The notes: a model not told the origin generated them from the sequence alone. 64,000 bases of DNA from Martinezella lusitana (GCF_010668395.1 NZ_WUEY01000006.1:62001-126000); one strand, 5' to 3'; counted from the first letter of the stretch, positions 18,061 through 26,081 are shown. Program-made: numbers and translations.

Positions 18061-18256
18061 CACGCACCTTTGCGGGCTTCTTGCCGTAGAGGCGCTCGCC
18101 GATGCCCTTCAGCAGTTCCCTGTCCGGCCATGGCAGGTTGGTGTCGTTGATATTGACGATCAGGACATCCTGATCATGGAAGACGTTCTTCTTGATCGCC
18201 TCGTAATCCACGGAATGCGGCGCGCGGTTCGCAGATCGGAATCCCAGAAATGTCAT
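18041..18256 (-). CDS. small hypothetical protein upstream of terminase
   Basis: 71 residues (FRSANRAPHSVDYEAIKKNV, then DVLIVNINDTNLPWPDRELL and a Lys-rich end). Overlaps the small terminase start by about 20 nt, so it belongs to the same operon. No family recognised; no strong ribosome binding site. Confidence 0.55.
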   Translation of the reverse strand: MTFLGFRSANRAPHSVDYEAIKKNVFHDQDVLIVNINDTNLPWPDRELLKGIGERLYGKKPAKVRDGRKQE

Positions 18257-18270
18257 GCAGCCAGTGCCGA

Positions 18271-18627
18271 CTAGAGACGGATCGCACGGACCAGCATCGC
18301 CACGTTGCCGCCGGTGTACGTGATCGGGATACGGTTGTTCGCGTTGACGTAGGCGCCGATCTGGTCCGATTTCAGCAGAAATGCACCGTCCGAGCCGGCC
18401 GGCAACGCAAGGCTGCGCGTTGGAATCGTAACCGGCCCAGCACCGGTGACGACGCCGGTGGTTTTGGTCGGAGCAACGTTCACTGTGATCGAGCCGGTGT
18501 GACCGTTGCGAAATTCGATCAGAAGATCGCCGCCGCTGTAGCTGATTTCGTCACCCGCAACTGCGGTCGCGGCGAAATCGGCCGCCGAACCCGCAATAGT
18601 GAGGGACTTAGGGGTGATCGTGGACAT
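18271..18627 (-). CDS. small beta-rich virion-type protein
   Basis: 118 residues from ATG 18627, chosen because AGGAGA lies 7 nt upstream; a start at 18660 would add 11 residues without a ribosome site. The sequence alternates short strands with Gly/Ala/Thr (LTIAGSAADFAATAV, VTIPTRSLALPAGSDG), without charged helices, as in decoration, head-fibre or spike proteins. Function unknown. Confidence 0.6.
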   Translation of the reverse strand: MSTITPKSLTIAGSAADFAATAVAGDEISYSGGDLLIEFRNGHTGSITVNVAPTKTTGVVTGAGPVTIPTRSLALPAGSDGAFLLKSDQIGAYVNANNRIPITYTGGNVAMLVRAIRL

Positions 18628-18637
18628 GAGGCTCTCC

Positions 18638-19237
18638 TTAAAGTTCCTGCCCGAGGTCAACCCGCGGCAACCACGTCAGCGTGGATTTCATACCGGCATT
18701 CAGGATCTCGACGCCCATGCCGTTCAAAAGGTGGGTCAGTTCGCGCAACCGAATTCGCCACTGCCGGACGTCCGACTGCTTGTCCATGCCCGGCCGGTGG
18801 TGGCCGAACCAGTGCGAGCGGGCGCCGTCGTCGGTGTAATCGAGCCCCAGGATAATTATCTTTCTCGCGCCAAGTTGGGCAGCGAGATGAACAGCCTGGT
18901 AGCCGGAGTTGCCACCGCTCCGAATGCAACAGGGTCGCGGGTCGAAGCCTTCAACGCCTGTGACCCGTAGCATTTTGACGTCGGAATAGCTCACCGGCTC
19001 AAGCGAAGTCTTGCACCCGGTGAACGCCGGCACGCCGGCGTGTTCGAGCCACCAACGGCGATCTGCGGCGTGCAGCCAATCGGCAAACCAGCACGGATAA
19101 ATCGCATCATTGACGGCGATCACTCTGCACCGATCGGCAGCACGAGCAATTCCGATCGTTCGGATCTCGTTGACGGTGACGGATGGTCCCCCGGCCACAA
19201 CAACGGCTGGGTGATCAGTAAACGCTTTCGCTTCCAT
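18638..19237 (-). CDS. DUF115-like / MptE-type putative transferase
   Basis: 199 residues. PAVVVAGGPSVT near the start, RVIAVNDAIYPCWFADWLHAAD, then SGGNSGYQAVHLAAQLGARKIIILGLDY: this GGPS...NS..A...A...GA..I.LLG.D pattern is that of the DUF115 / 6-hydroxymethylpterin pyrophosphokinase MptE-like family, also common near terminase genes in alphaproteobacterial phages. The family is linked to glycan or small-molecule modification in bacteria; the phage role is unknown. Confidence 0.7.
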   Translation of the reverse strand: MEAKAFTDHPAVVVAGGPSVTVNEIRTIGIARAADRCRVIAVNDAIYPCWFADWLHAADRRWWLEHAGVPAFTGCKTSLEPVSYSDVKMLRVTGVEGFDPRPCCIRSGGNSGYQAVHLAAQLGARKIIILGLDYTDDGARSHWFGHHRPGMDKQSDVRQWRIRLRELTHLLNGMGVEILNAGMKSTLTWLPRVDLGQEL

Positions 19238-19457
19238 CTTTGTAGATGATCTTGGAGATCAATTTGCCGTTCGGGCCGTAGACGACCGCTTCGCCGTCGA
19301 TGACAGCTGGGATCAGAACGAGCCCCAATTCGATCTCAGGAGATCCACCGCCCTGATGTTTGAATATGATTTCGGTGATGCCTTCGATCGGATTGCCTGC
19401 GACGTCGCGGACAATCGTTCCGCGCTTGGTCCCGTCGGCTACGATGTTCACTTTCAT
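19215..19457 (-). CDS. small hypothetical protein
   Basis: 80 residues starting MKVNIVADGTKRGTIVRD. ATG 19457 overlaps the upstream DUF3307 gene stop as ATGA, which decides the start. It ends in strands (AVVYGPNGKLISKIIYKDG). No function inferred. Confidence 0.65.
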   Translation of the reverse strand: MKVNIVADGTKRGTIVRDVAGNPIEGITEIIFKHQGGGSPEIELGLVLIPAVIDGEAVVYGPNGKLISKIIYKDGSESVY

Positions 19458-19771
19458 CGCACGGCCACCCAAATCGCCAACCAGAGAAGCTTGCTGACGA
19501 GGTGAAGCGCCTGGTCGACAGCGAACGAGATCTTTCTCTCGACCTTCAACTCATCGATGACGGTATGTGCGAGCCATTCGGCAAGACCGAGCCAGACATT
19601 CCCCGTGACGAAGGCGACCGCAGCGCCTTGGATACCGGCATGAGCGACCAAGTGATAGATCCGAAGGGGACCGGCCGCCTTTGCCGTGGAGAGGAAGTCG
19701 CCCTGGAGGGGGTAGTCACAAACCCAATGTGCTCCGAGCAGCATAAGGGCGAGCATGAAGATCTGTTCCAC
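19454..19771 (-). CDS. DUF3307 family membrane protein
   Basis: 105 residues with the family pattern LGAHWVCDYPLQGDFLSTAKAAG, then LVAHAGIQGAAVAFVTG and EWLAHTVIDELKVERK. Three or four membrane segments (about 3-20, 45-62, 63-78, 88-105). DUF3307 proteins occur in phages and genomic islands; biochemical role unknown. Possibly part of a lysis or host-envelope set (inference). Confidence 0.8.
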   Translation of the reverse strand: MEQIFMLALMLLGAHWVCDYPLQGDFLSTAKAAGPLRIYHLVAHAGIQGAAVAFVTGNVWLGLAEWLAHTVIDELKVERKISFAVDQALHLVSKLLWLAIWVAVR

Positions 19772-19788
19772 GGCTACTTCCCCCGGAC

Positions 19789-20307
19789 CTATTCCGCATC
19801 CGCTTCGGCAGCGAGTTCGTAGGGCTGAACCTCATGGATAAGGAGATCCTGGCCGCTGTGGACGTAGAAAGGCACTTCGTGGTCCTTTGGGACACGCGCC
19901 GTGGTTCGCGCCTCATTCGTGGCGGTGTCGATCACGGTGACGTCTACCGGCCAGCCGTGGTTCGCCTGCACGATTACTGTGGTGGTCATCGGAGGTTCCT
20001 TTCGAACTGATGATGAACCGCAGATCCTACCAAGATCCGCGGCAAAGTTTCGCGATACGTCATCGACAATGTCCTGGATCGTCTCGATGCCAAGGTATTT
20101 CCTGATATCGGCGTCTATGCATTCGAAATCATCGTCGGTCGGATGGCAGCATGGCGTGGAATGCATCAGATCAGAGTGATGACAGGCACACCGACAATTG
20201 CCGTACGCAGGCGGAAACGCACGTCTATGGCGGCCGGCGCTGATCTCATAGTCACCTTCGAGAGCAGCCATTCGCTCGAACCACTCTTTGGTGATGTTTG
20301 AGAACAT
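19789..20307 (-). CDS. hypothetical protein, possibly two nested starts
   Basis: The frame gives 172 residues from ATG 20307 (FSNITKEWFERMAALEGDYE is a convincing phage-type N terminus with a Cys/His-rich stretch CRCACHHSDLMHSTPCC). A second start at 19989 (MTTTVIVQANHGWPVDVTVI) has an AAGGAAC site 8 nt upstream and would give a 66-residue beta-rich protein. One or both may be used. TTG 20349 is unlikely. Function unknown. Confidence 0.55.
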   Translation of the reverse strand: MFSNITKEWFERMAALEGDYEISAGRHRRAFPPAYGNCRCACHHSDLMHSTPCCHPTDDDFECIDADIRKYLGIETIQDIVDDVSRNFAADLGRICGSSSVRKEPPMTTTVIVQANHGWPVDVTVIDTATNEARTTARVPKDHEVPFYVHSGQDLLIHEVQPYELAAEADAE

Positions 20308-20372
20308 TTTTATACCCGGGAGATTTTTTGTCTCAGAATTCCAATACAAATCCGGAAATCTACAGAGGCTTG

Positions 20373-20397
20373 ATCTCCACTGCTTTTCGGTGGAGAT
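20373..20397. promoter_or_regulatory. inverted repeat between divergent genes
   Basis: ATCTCCAC and GTGGAGAT form a perfect 8 bp inverted repeat with a 9-nt spacer, between the leftward virion block and the rightward gene at 20423. It could be an operator or a hairpin in the 5' leader of the rightward gene. Confidence 0.45.
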
Positions 20398-20422
20398 TAA
20401 AAATTATCCTAGGGAGGAAACC

Positions 20423-20680
20423 GTGACTACAGATACTTCGAAAGAGAAGGTTAGCTATGTGTGCGATTGGGCAGTAGCTAAGGATAACATGGATTGGGTA
20501 ATCGATCGCGATCCCGAGGCCGGCCGTTATTGGCGAGACGCCATGAACAGAGGCATGGATCCCTATGATGCGTTGTTGGGGCGGCTGCTGCACAACGACA
20601 AGGCGCACCACTCCGTCGTCTGTTGCCGAACGAAAGGCATAGAGTATCTTGAAGAGCGCGGCTTCCAGCGCAAACGATGA
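20423..20680 (+). CDS. small hypothetical protein
   Basis: 85 residues from GTG 20423, chosen because AGGGAGGA lies 6 nt upstream. Sequence: YVCDWAVAKDNMDWVIDRDP, RYWRDAMNRGMDPYDALLGR, HHSVVCCRTKGIEYLEERGF. Acidic/aromatic small phage protein, on the strand opposite to the virion block. Function unknown. Confidence 0.65.
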   Translation: MTTDTSKEKVSYVCDWAVAKDNMDWVIDRDPEAGRYWRDAMNRGMDPYDALLGRLLHNDKAHHSVVCCRTKGIEYLEERGFQRKR

Positions 20681-20970
20681 AATTCCCAATTCTCAGATTA
20701 TCTTCGAGGCTGAGGCTTCCCCACTCCACGCCGTAGACCGGTTAGATAACCCGTTCCGCGCCTCGCTATCAGGCTCGTGACCCTCGTCAACGACGTAGAG
20801 GCGTCAATGCCTGCCGGCTATCGTTGTCCCTCGCACCCGGATTGCCGGAGACGGTATGGAGGTAAGCCGGGGGGGGTGCCGGCGCTGGTGAACTTCAACA
20901 GGTAGCAATCAGCGAATGATCGCACAGGCTTACGTATTGCCAGTGCAGCCTTGCGCTCTAGTTAGTAGGG
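20681..20970. other. non-coding stretch
   Basis: 290 bases between two small rightward genes. I see no supported gene or tRNA. It has a run of eight G near 20870 and some GC-rich direct-repeat-like sequence. Confidence 0.4.
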
Positions 20971-21159
20971 ATGACCCGTAAAACCGATACCAAAGCCGAA
21001 ATCACAAATATCGAAGCCTATGCGCTCATCATGGAGCAGAAAGTCGCCCGCGATAAGAAGACCGCTCGGCTTCGAGATCTACGCCTCTCCAAGGACGCTG
21101 AAATGGAAGCTGCTAAGCCGGCGAAAACCGCGAGAACAGCGAATTCCAAGCGCAAGTGA
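20971..21159 (+). CDS. small basic protein
   Basis: 62 residues, highly charged and helical (TDTKAEITNIEAYALIMEQK, then DKKTARLRDLRLSKDAEMEA, Lys/Arg end). ATG 20971 is preceded by TAGTAGGG. Not recognised; small helical DNA- or protein-binding proteins of this type are common near phage tRNA arrays. Confidence 0.5.
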   Translation: MTRKTDTKAEITNIEAYALIMEQKVARDKKTARLRDLRLSKDAEMEAAKPAKTARTANSKRK

Positions 21160-21259
21160 TGCCGAATTCATGCCCGAGCCGAAGCCCGGGCTATGGGGCG
21201 GCGCTGCAGCCTTACCTCGCGACCAGGATGCCCCGATCCCTTGGAACCTACCCCATGTT

Positions 21260-21333
21260 TGGAGCGGATAGCGGGAATCGAACCCGCGCGCGCTGGATGG
21301 AAACCAGCTGCTCTACCATTGAGCTACATCCGC
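21260..21333 (-). tRNA. tRNA-Gly (anticodon UCC)
   Basis: Full cloverleaf: acceptor GCGGATG/TATCCGC (one G-U), D arm GCTC..GAGC, anticodon stem GCTGG/CCAGC with loop TTTCCAT, T arm GCGGG-TTCGATT-CCCGC. The 3' CCA is encoded (21262-21260). Confidence 0.93.
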
Positions 21334-21336
21334 AAT

Positions 21337-21362
21337 TGGCTGCGAGGCAGGACTCGAACCTA
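21337..21362 (-). pseudogene. 3' half of a tRNA (T arm, acceptor strand, CCA) abutting an HNH gene
   Basis: Minus strand TAGGTTCGAGTCCTG then CCTCGCA-G-CCA is a T arm plus 3' acceptor strand with encoded CCA. Nothing completes it on the 5' side; instead the HNH gene ends here, its TAG stop overlapping the first bases of the T stem. Confidence 0.6.
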
Positions 21363-21827
21363 AAAACTCCGTAGATCATCATGGATTTCCCGGTGGCAGT
21401 TTGCGCAAACAAGTTCGCACTTGAGCACTTCTGCCTTTACCTTTTCCCAAGATCTCGTGGCACCGCTCTTGCTTATCGAGAAATCCTTACCGCCGGGCTC
21501 TTTGTGGTGAAACTCTAAGGCCGAAATGCTGCGAGAATAACCGCATCGAACACACTCGCCGCCCAGCAGTTCTACAGCTTTCGCTTTAAGCGCCCGACGC
21601 TTATTGGAAACATGCACGACCCGAGCGGCTCTTACTTTCTCAGGGGTATCATTGACCACGAAGCACGATCGCTTGCAGTATTGTTGCGAAGCTCTCTTCG
21701 GCGCGAAAATCTGTCCACACCTCGCACAAGGCTTTTCAGCCTTTGTAAATTTTCCGGTGTACCGACCGGTCTGCTTCAACTTTGCTATTACACCAGCGCT
21801 AATTGCTAATCGTCTTTTCTCGTCCAT
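21360..21827 (-). CDS. HNH endonuclease with zinc fingers, lodged in a tRNA cluster
   Basis: 155 residues from ATG 21827 (MDEKRRLAIS); a GTG start at 21854 would overlap the neighbouring D-arm. N-terminal CARCG..CKRSC zinc-finger-like part, then the HNH core: GGECVRCGYSRSISALEFHHKEPG and LVCANCHREIHDDL. Free-standing HNH enzymes like this act as homing endonucleases. Both flanks are tRNA-like halves (21337-21362 and 21846-21861), suggesting insertion into a tRNA gene. Confidence 0.85.
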   Translation of the reverse strand: MDEKRRLAISAGVIAKLKQTGRYTGKFTKAEKPCARCGQIFAPKRASQQYCKRSCFVVNDTPEKVRAARVVHVSNKRRALKAKAVELLGGECVRCGYSRSISALEFHHKEPGGKDFSISKSGATRSWEKVKAEVLKCELVCANCHREIHDDLRSF

Positions 21828-21845
21828 GGCGACCCTATAGCACGC

Positions 21846-21861
21846 GCTCCGCACGTCGAGC
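21846..21861 (-). pseudogene. tRNA D-arm-like remnant upstream of HNH gene
   Basis: Minus strand GTAGCTC-GACGTGCG-GAGC is a canonical D arm with box A spacing, followed by GCGTGC that could start an anticodon stem before the HNH gene begins. The bases before it do not pair with the 3' half at 21341-21347, so the two pieces may not be from one tRNA. Confidence 0.4.
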
Positions 21862-21947
21862 TACATGCCGATGAAACGGGACGACTTCATAGCAACCAGG
21901 TGATCAAATCCGGTCCCATCCATCGCCCCTGCTCTCACAAGTATTCT

Positions 21948-22034
21948 TGGCGGTATCGGAAGGGATCGAACCTTCGCAGCGTTTCCGCTTCGCCAGTTTA
22001 GCAAACTGGTGCATTACCACTCTGCCACGATACC
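21948..22034 (-). tRNA. tRNA-Ser (anticodon GCU)
   Basis: Class II tRNA: acceptor GGTATCG/CGATACC, anticodon stem CCAGT/ACTGG with loop TTGCTAA, long variable arm, T arm GAAGG-TTCGATC-CCTTC, discriminator G and encoded CCA. Confidence 0.93.
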
Positions 22035-22035
22035 G

Positions 22036-22122
22036 TGGCGGAAGGTGAAGGAGTCGAACCCTTAACCGTTAGGTTAGTCCGGTTTTCGAGACCGGTCGCC
22101 AGCCATCCCAGCACCACCTTCC
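22036..22122 (-). tRNA. tRNA-Ser (anticodon CGA)
   Basis: Class II tRNA one base away from the other Ser tRNA. Acceptor GGAAGGT/ACCTTCC, anticodon stem CCGGT/ACCGG with loop CTCGAAA, long variable arm with AACCT..AGGTT-like pairing, T arm with TTCGACT, encoded CCA. Two adjacent Ser tRNAs reading AGC/U and UCG. Confidence 0.92.
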
Positions 22123-22197
22123 GCGCGCAAGCTTCCCTCAGGAAGCGCGACTGCTCGAAGACGATGATGAGAACGACTGACGCATTATCCATTCCCC

Positions 22198-22271
22198 TGG
22201 TTCTGGCTCCTGGATTCGAACCAGGGGTCTCGGATCCAAATTCCGATGCCTTACCGCTTGGCCAAGCCAGA
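22198..22271 (-). tRNA. tRNA-Gln (anticodon UUG)
   Basis: Acceptor TCTGGCT/AGCCAGA with discriminator A and encoded CCA; anticodon stem TCGGA/TCCGA with loop ATTTGGA; T arm CCTGG-TTCGAAT-CCAGG. Confidence 0.93.
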
Positions 22272-22282
22272 TCAATTTAGGC

Positions 22283-22358
22283 TGGTGACTGCGGCGAGCC
22301 TCGAACTCGCGACCCTTCGGTTAAAAGCCGAATGCTCTGCCAACTGAGCTACGCAGTC
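22283..22358 (-). tRNA. tRNA-Lys (anticodon UUU)
   Basis: Acceptor GACTGCG/CGCAGTC, D arm GCTC..GAGC, anticodon stem TTCGG/CCGAA with loop CTTTTAA, T arm GCGAG-TTCGAGG-CTCGC, discriminator A and encoded CCA. Confidence 0.94.
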
Positions 22359-22774
22359 ACGCTGAATAGCGCTGCTGTGCCCGTTTGATTTGGTCGAACA
22401 TTCATTCTCTCGCTTGATTCGGTCCCCACCGGAACCATCAGATTCGCTGCTGATTTGAGTCTAGGATTCCAAATCCGTCAACCATGGTATCGCGATTAAT
22501 TTTTGTTGACTAACTTGATAGCTCGATGAATTCAATTCATGGGGCTAGTTTCTCGGACTTCTGCAGCCCTCGAGATTAATTTTTGTTGATTCACGGATTT
22601 TGGCGTCCATTGCTCAAATCTGCTGCACACCTAACAGACTATCTTTCGCCGCTGGTCGGATAATCATTCAAGTCAAACAACGGTAACCATTGCCGTCGCC
22701 TGGCGCATTTCATCATTGACCATATGCCTCCGCGCATGTTTTGATTCAATTCCGTTCAAACAGGGATCACATCG
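22359..22774. promoter_or_regulatory. AT-rich non-coding stretch with a 16-bp direct repeat
   Basis: 416 bases between the tRNA array and the rightward moron-like genes, clearly more AT-rich than its surroundings. GATTAATTTTTGTTGA occurs twice (22494-22509 and 22574-22589), exactly 80 bp apart. No gene seen. It may hold promoters for the divergent tRNA array and the rightward genes. Confidence 0.5.
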
Positions 22775-23095
22775 ATGGCCATTCTCGAAGAAAAGAAGAA
22801 GATCGAGGTCACAGATATCGAAAAGCTGCGACCCGAACTCCTGGAACTGTCGGTCAATGAGATCGATCGAAAGATCGCTGAACTCATGATGGCGAAGGAA
22901 AAGAAAGCGGCGATAGAGGCCGAAAAGCAACGCGAGATCGATCTTCAAATCGCGCAAACGGCATTCGACAACATGATAGATGCTTTTCAGGTCCTCAATG
23001 GCCTCGGCCGTCTGCCGGATCGGATCAAAGCCGTCCTGACATCGGAAGATGGTTCTTTCCAGCCAGGCCGATATCTTAAGAAGCCAAGGACATAA
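22775..23095 (+). CDS. small coiled-coil protein
   Basis: 106 residues, Lys/Glu-rich and mostly helical: EEKKKIEVTDIEKLRPELLE, DRKIAELMMAKEKKAAIEAE, then NMIDAFQVLNGLGRLPDRIK. First of two rightward genes after the tRNA array; ACAGGGA lies 11 nt before the ATG. Function unknown. Confidence 0.6.
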   Translation: MAILEEKKKIEVTDIEKLRPELLELSVNEIDRKIAELMMAKEKKAAIEAEKQREIDLQIAQTAFDNMIDAFQVLNGLGRLPDRIKAVLTSEDGSFQPGRYLKKPRT

Positions 23096-23113
23096 ACGGC
23101 AGATCGCGAGACA

Positions 23114-24232
23114 ATGGCGTCCATTTTTATCAACAATACCGAGTACGATAGCGAAACGTTCTCGTCGTTGTCGCGGGAAGTCCGCGTTGATCTAATGATT
23201 GACTGGTTCCTCCAGAACTTCGAAGAGCCGGGAAACCAACTTCCTTACGACCCGGAGGAAGGAACGTACGACTTCACCCAGCAAGGCGGCCCTTTTGATG
23301 CAAAGGAACAGTTGGAAGAGATCTTTGCAGAGAAGGTGCCCTCTGAGGAAATCGACCAGGCGGCGAGCGCATTAGATAGGCGCAGTTTCGATTGGACACG
23401 GCGAGATCCGCCACCGCAGCAGATAAGTATTGGCGCGAGCTATGGCGCGTTATCGATGGACGCAAGCGTGATCCAGATTCCGCCGCTTCTCACGTTTGCT
23501 ACCGAGACCTACGATCCGCAAGCATTTCGCGCGCTAAAAGCAGCCAAGCGAATAGCGCTGATAGCAGAATGGTTTGAAGATCGATACGAGGTTTCACCGG
23601 CGGATTTCAACGACAGAAGCGTCCTGAGCGGTGAACGCGACCTCCAGACTTTTCTCAAGGCGAATCTGTTCGGATATGCTGAAGATGACGAGGTATCCAT
23701 TGCTGCCCGACTGCTTATCAAGCAGGATATAAGATGGAGACCGGCATTATCTTCACAGTTCGGCTTTCAGAGCTCCGCCTTTTCTGATGCATTTCAAACG
23801 AGCGAAGTCATCGGCATACCTGTTCCTCGGAAAATGCGCCGAGCGGCTAGCCGCGCTCAGGAGTATCATCGGTCCCGTGAATCCGGGCTAGCTTCCGTTG
23901 AAGCGCTCGCGACGGAACTGCGGGAAATGATCAACCGAAGCCACAACATGGGCCCGGATCTCGTTGATCCCGTTATCGAGCATGCACCGGAGACTTTGCG
24001 CGCAGCAGAGCGAATCTTAGCTGTTGTGAAGGACCCAGAGCCCGACAAAGACGAGCTCAAGAATCTCCATCGAACCATTAGACGACTATGCATCATTGTC
24101 GGAGCGATGCCACTTGTCAGTCCGCTCAGTCATTCGATCATCGACGCCGCCGTAAGTAATCATTACACACAGCTCGAAACCATTTTGATCAACGCCGTTC
24201 AGTCGTTAGGACGTTTCATCGGAATGCTCTAG
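23114..24232 (+). CDS. hypothetical protein with internal duplication
   Basis: 372 residues, 18 nt after the coiled-coil gene. Two related units: residues ~8-97 (EYDSETFSSLSREVRVDLMI, DWFLQNFEEP, SEEIDQAASALDRRSFDW) and ~130-212 (TYDPQAFRALKAAKRIALIA, EWFEDRYEVS, DDEVSIAARLLIKQDIRW). The C-terminal half is helical (SVEALATELREMINRSHNMG, then LKNLHRTIRRLCIIVGAMPL). No family recognised; no signal peptide or clear membrane helix. Could be a moron expressed apart from the virion genes. Confidence 0.65.
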   Translation: MASIFINNTEYDSETFSSLSREVRVDLMIDWFLQNFEEPGNQLPYDPEEGTYDFTQQGGPFDAKEQLEEIFAEKVPSEEIDQAASALDRRSFDWTRRDPPPQQISIGASYGALSMDASVIQIPPLLTFATETYDPQAFRALKAAKRIALIAEWFEDRYEVSPADFNDRSVLSGERDLQTFLKANLFGYAEDDEVSIAARLLIKQDIRWRPALSSQFGFQSSAFSDAFQTSEVIGIPVPRKMRRAASRAQEYHRSRESGLASVEALATELREMINRSHNMGPDLVDPVIEHAPETLRAAERILAVVKDPEPDKDELKNLHRTIRRLCIIVGAMPLVSPLSHSIIDAAVSNHYTQLETILINAVQSLGRFIGML

Positions 24233-24250
24233 CTTTGCTAAGTCGTCCTG

Positions 24251-24655
24251 TTATAGGCATTCGGTCTTTCCTTCCGCCCAACTGAACACTAGGTTCATAT
24301 CGTGCGACTTTGCGAGGGTGTTTCCGGACCAGACCGTCATTTCCGAACCATTTCCAGCCTTAGAGATTTTCACTTTGATGTAGTAATTCCTGCCGGCAAT
24401 GCTGGTCCTGGAATCTGTTATCTCTCCGAAGCCGAGATCGGGATAGAGTTGCGCGTCCACCGTCAAACGATTTGAGATCCCGCCGGCGAGGCACCGCTGT
24501 GCTGGCTCGAGCACCTTGCGATATAGAGCCTGATAGTTGTCTGGATATTTTCTGGTTTGCGTCGCCGTCCCGCTCGCTGACTCTAATTGTCCGGAAGACG
24601 TCGAGCATCCCGCCAAGCAGGCAAGAACGAGAGCGCCCCAAATTCGATAGTTCAC
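24251..24655 (-). CDS. putative lipoprotein
   Basis: 134 residues from GTG 24655, which has GGAGGAGG upstream. Signal peptide with lipobox: MNYRIWGALVLACLAGCSTS (LAGC, Cys at 17). The mature part has YQALYRKVLEPAQRCLAGG and two Cys that may pair. Likely exported to the envelope. Convergent with the 372-residue gene; looks like a lysogeny/moron or envelope-modifying gene (inference). Confidence 0.7.
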   Translation of the reverse strand: MNYRIWGALVLACLAGCSTSSGQLESASGTATQTRKYPDNYQALYRKVLEPAQRCLAGGISNRLTVDAQLYPDLGFGEITDSRTSIAGRNYYIKVKISKAGNGSEMTVWSGNTLAKSHDMNLVFSWAEGKTECL

Positions 24656-24683
24656 TATCCCCTCCTCCTCTAAAGATCGAAGA

Positions 24684-25229
24684 TTATTTCAACGCAGGTC
24701 GAAAGCCAGCCACCGGGAAGTCGAACACTCGAGACCCTTGATGAAAAAAGGAAGCTTCAATACGAAGCCGCTTGGCTCTGCTGAGCATTTTCGCCAACGC
24801 TTTGGGGTTCTCGATAAAGCGGCCCGTCGTCCCATTGTCCTCCGGCGCCGAGATCACAAATGTCTTGATCGGTCCGTCATCCACTCTCACTTGGATCCTA
24901 CAACCTTCCGATCTCCCACAGAAAAACTGCCCTTTGTCGATCACGAGCAGAGCTAGAAGCCCATGCTGCGGGTTGTTGAACAGAGCAAGCCTTGCTCTTT
25001 GATCTCCCTCGTATGGGAATGTGAAATTAAATGTGTTGCTCGAAGTGACCTGCGCCACATTAATTTCCTTGTCGGACAGATCGTCGGTTTGGGTATAATA
25101 GGTCCAATCGGACCCGGCGGCCTCGCGCTCTATCGTATTGGGCGCTACGCGGGTCGAAGTTTCCGCTCCAAACACTTGCCCCCCCGACAGCGCCAGAACG
25201 AAACTTGCAACAATCAGTCTTATGATCAT
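24684..25229 (-). CDS. secreted protein, unknown function
   Basis: 181 residues with an N-terminal signal peptide (MIIRLIVASFVLALSGGQVF, cleavage after FGA), then a beta-rich domain: WTYYTQTDDLSDKEI, FNFTFPYEGDQRARLALFN, CGRSEGCRIQVRVDDGPI, and an end FDFPVAGFRPA. The two-Cys CGRSEGC loop and the ending recall alphaproteobacterial periplasmic proteins of the IalB-like type, but I do not assign it firmly. Pairs with the lipoprotein gene 28 nt downstream. Confidence 0.65.
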   Translation of the reverse strand: MIIRLIVASFVLALSGGQVFGAETSTRVAPNTIEREAAGSDWTYYTQTDDLSDKEINVAQVTSSNTFNFTFPYEGDQRARLALFNNPQHGLLALLVIDKGQFFCGRSEGCRIQVRVDDGPIKTFVISAPEDNGTTGRFIENPKALAKMLSRAKRLRIEASFFHQGSRVFDFPVAGFRPALK

Positions 25230-25278
25230 GTGCCTCTCACTCAGCCTGCAATCGACGCTTATTTCCTTTGTTTCAGCA

Positions 25279-26028
25279 CTAAGAGTCAGGTTTTCCTTTG
25301 CTCTTGATTAGCGACTGTATTTTGACCTTTAGTTTCGCCTTTTTCTCATCGACAAGCTCTGCCAATGCGTCCTCCAGAATTTCAAAGCAGTCCAGTAGCG
25401 TCTGCGTTTCGCCCTCACCTTCATGGCTCCCGAAATTTCCAACAATACGCAAGGCATGAAGGGCGTCTTTGTGTCCCGGCTTAATCTGGTCAAATTCCTC
25501 GATTCGCTCTGACAGATCTAGCTTATGTTTCTTTTTCTTATTGCCCTTCCCTTCGGTTGGCACATGAAATTGGTCCATGAGTTGCTCAACAAATATCCTC
25601 AGACGATTTGCAGTTGCGGCTTTATCTACCCAATACAATTCAAACGCCTTTTTCAAATGAGATGCGCAATTGTCCGAAAGGTTCTTGGACACTTTGATGA
25701 TGTGGGGGGCCGGTCGGATAAAGCACGGCTGGAAGTTGGACTCCCAATTCTGTGTTTCTTCTTCGTAATCTTCGTATAAGACGACAGGTCGGTCACCAGC
25801 CACCGTGACGATCTCACCACAATGCGGAATATCGCACTTAAGCATGCCAACAAAGCGACTAGTGATCCAGTCTGGCTCAAAATCCTGATGTGTATGGTTA
25901 GCAATTGAGTACTGTGTCTCGTGGTCCTTGAGGAACCCGGGTATCGGCACGAGCGACCCACTTTCACACTTTGGGCACGTCCATTTGGGTAATGACAAAA
26001 ATGCCCTCTGCCACTGGTCCGGTCTCAT
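25279..26028 (-). CDS. DUF4145 domain protein
   Basis: 249 residues. N-terminal zinc ribbon-like CPKCESG and CDIPHCGE, then the DUF4145 helical core: HLKKAFELYWVDKAATANRL, RIFVEQLMDQF, GHKDALHALRIVGNFGSHEG. DUF4145 is found alone or fused to nuclease/helicase domains in restriction and other defence loci. GAGGAAAG precedes ATG 26028. In a phage it may be a moron defence component (inference). Confidence 0.75.
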   Translation of the reverse strand: MRPDQWQRAFLSLPKWTCPKCESGSLVPIPGFLKDHETQYSIANHTHQDFEPDWITSRFVGMLKCDIPHCGEIVTVAGDRPVVLYEDYEEETQNWESNFQPCFIRPAPHIIKVSKNLSDNCASHLKKAFELYWVDKAATANRLRIFVEQLMDQFHVPTEGKGNKKKKHKLDLSERIEEFDQIKPGHKDALHALRIVGNFGSHEGEGETQTLLDCFEILEDALAELVDEKKAKLKVKIQSLIKSKGKPDS

Positions 26029-26081
26029 GCTTTCCTCGAATCCTTACTGGCTCTTCGAGCAACTTATGCGAGACACAGCCA

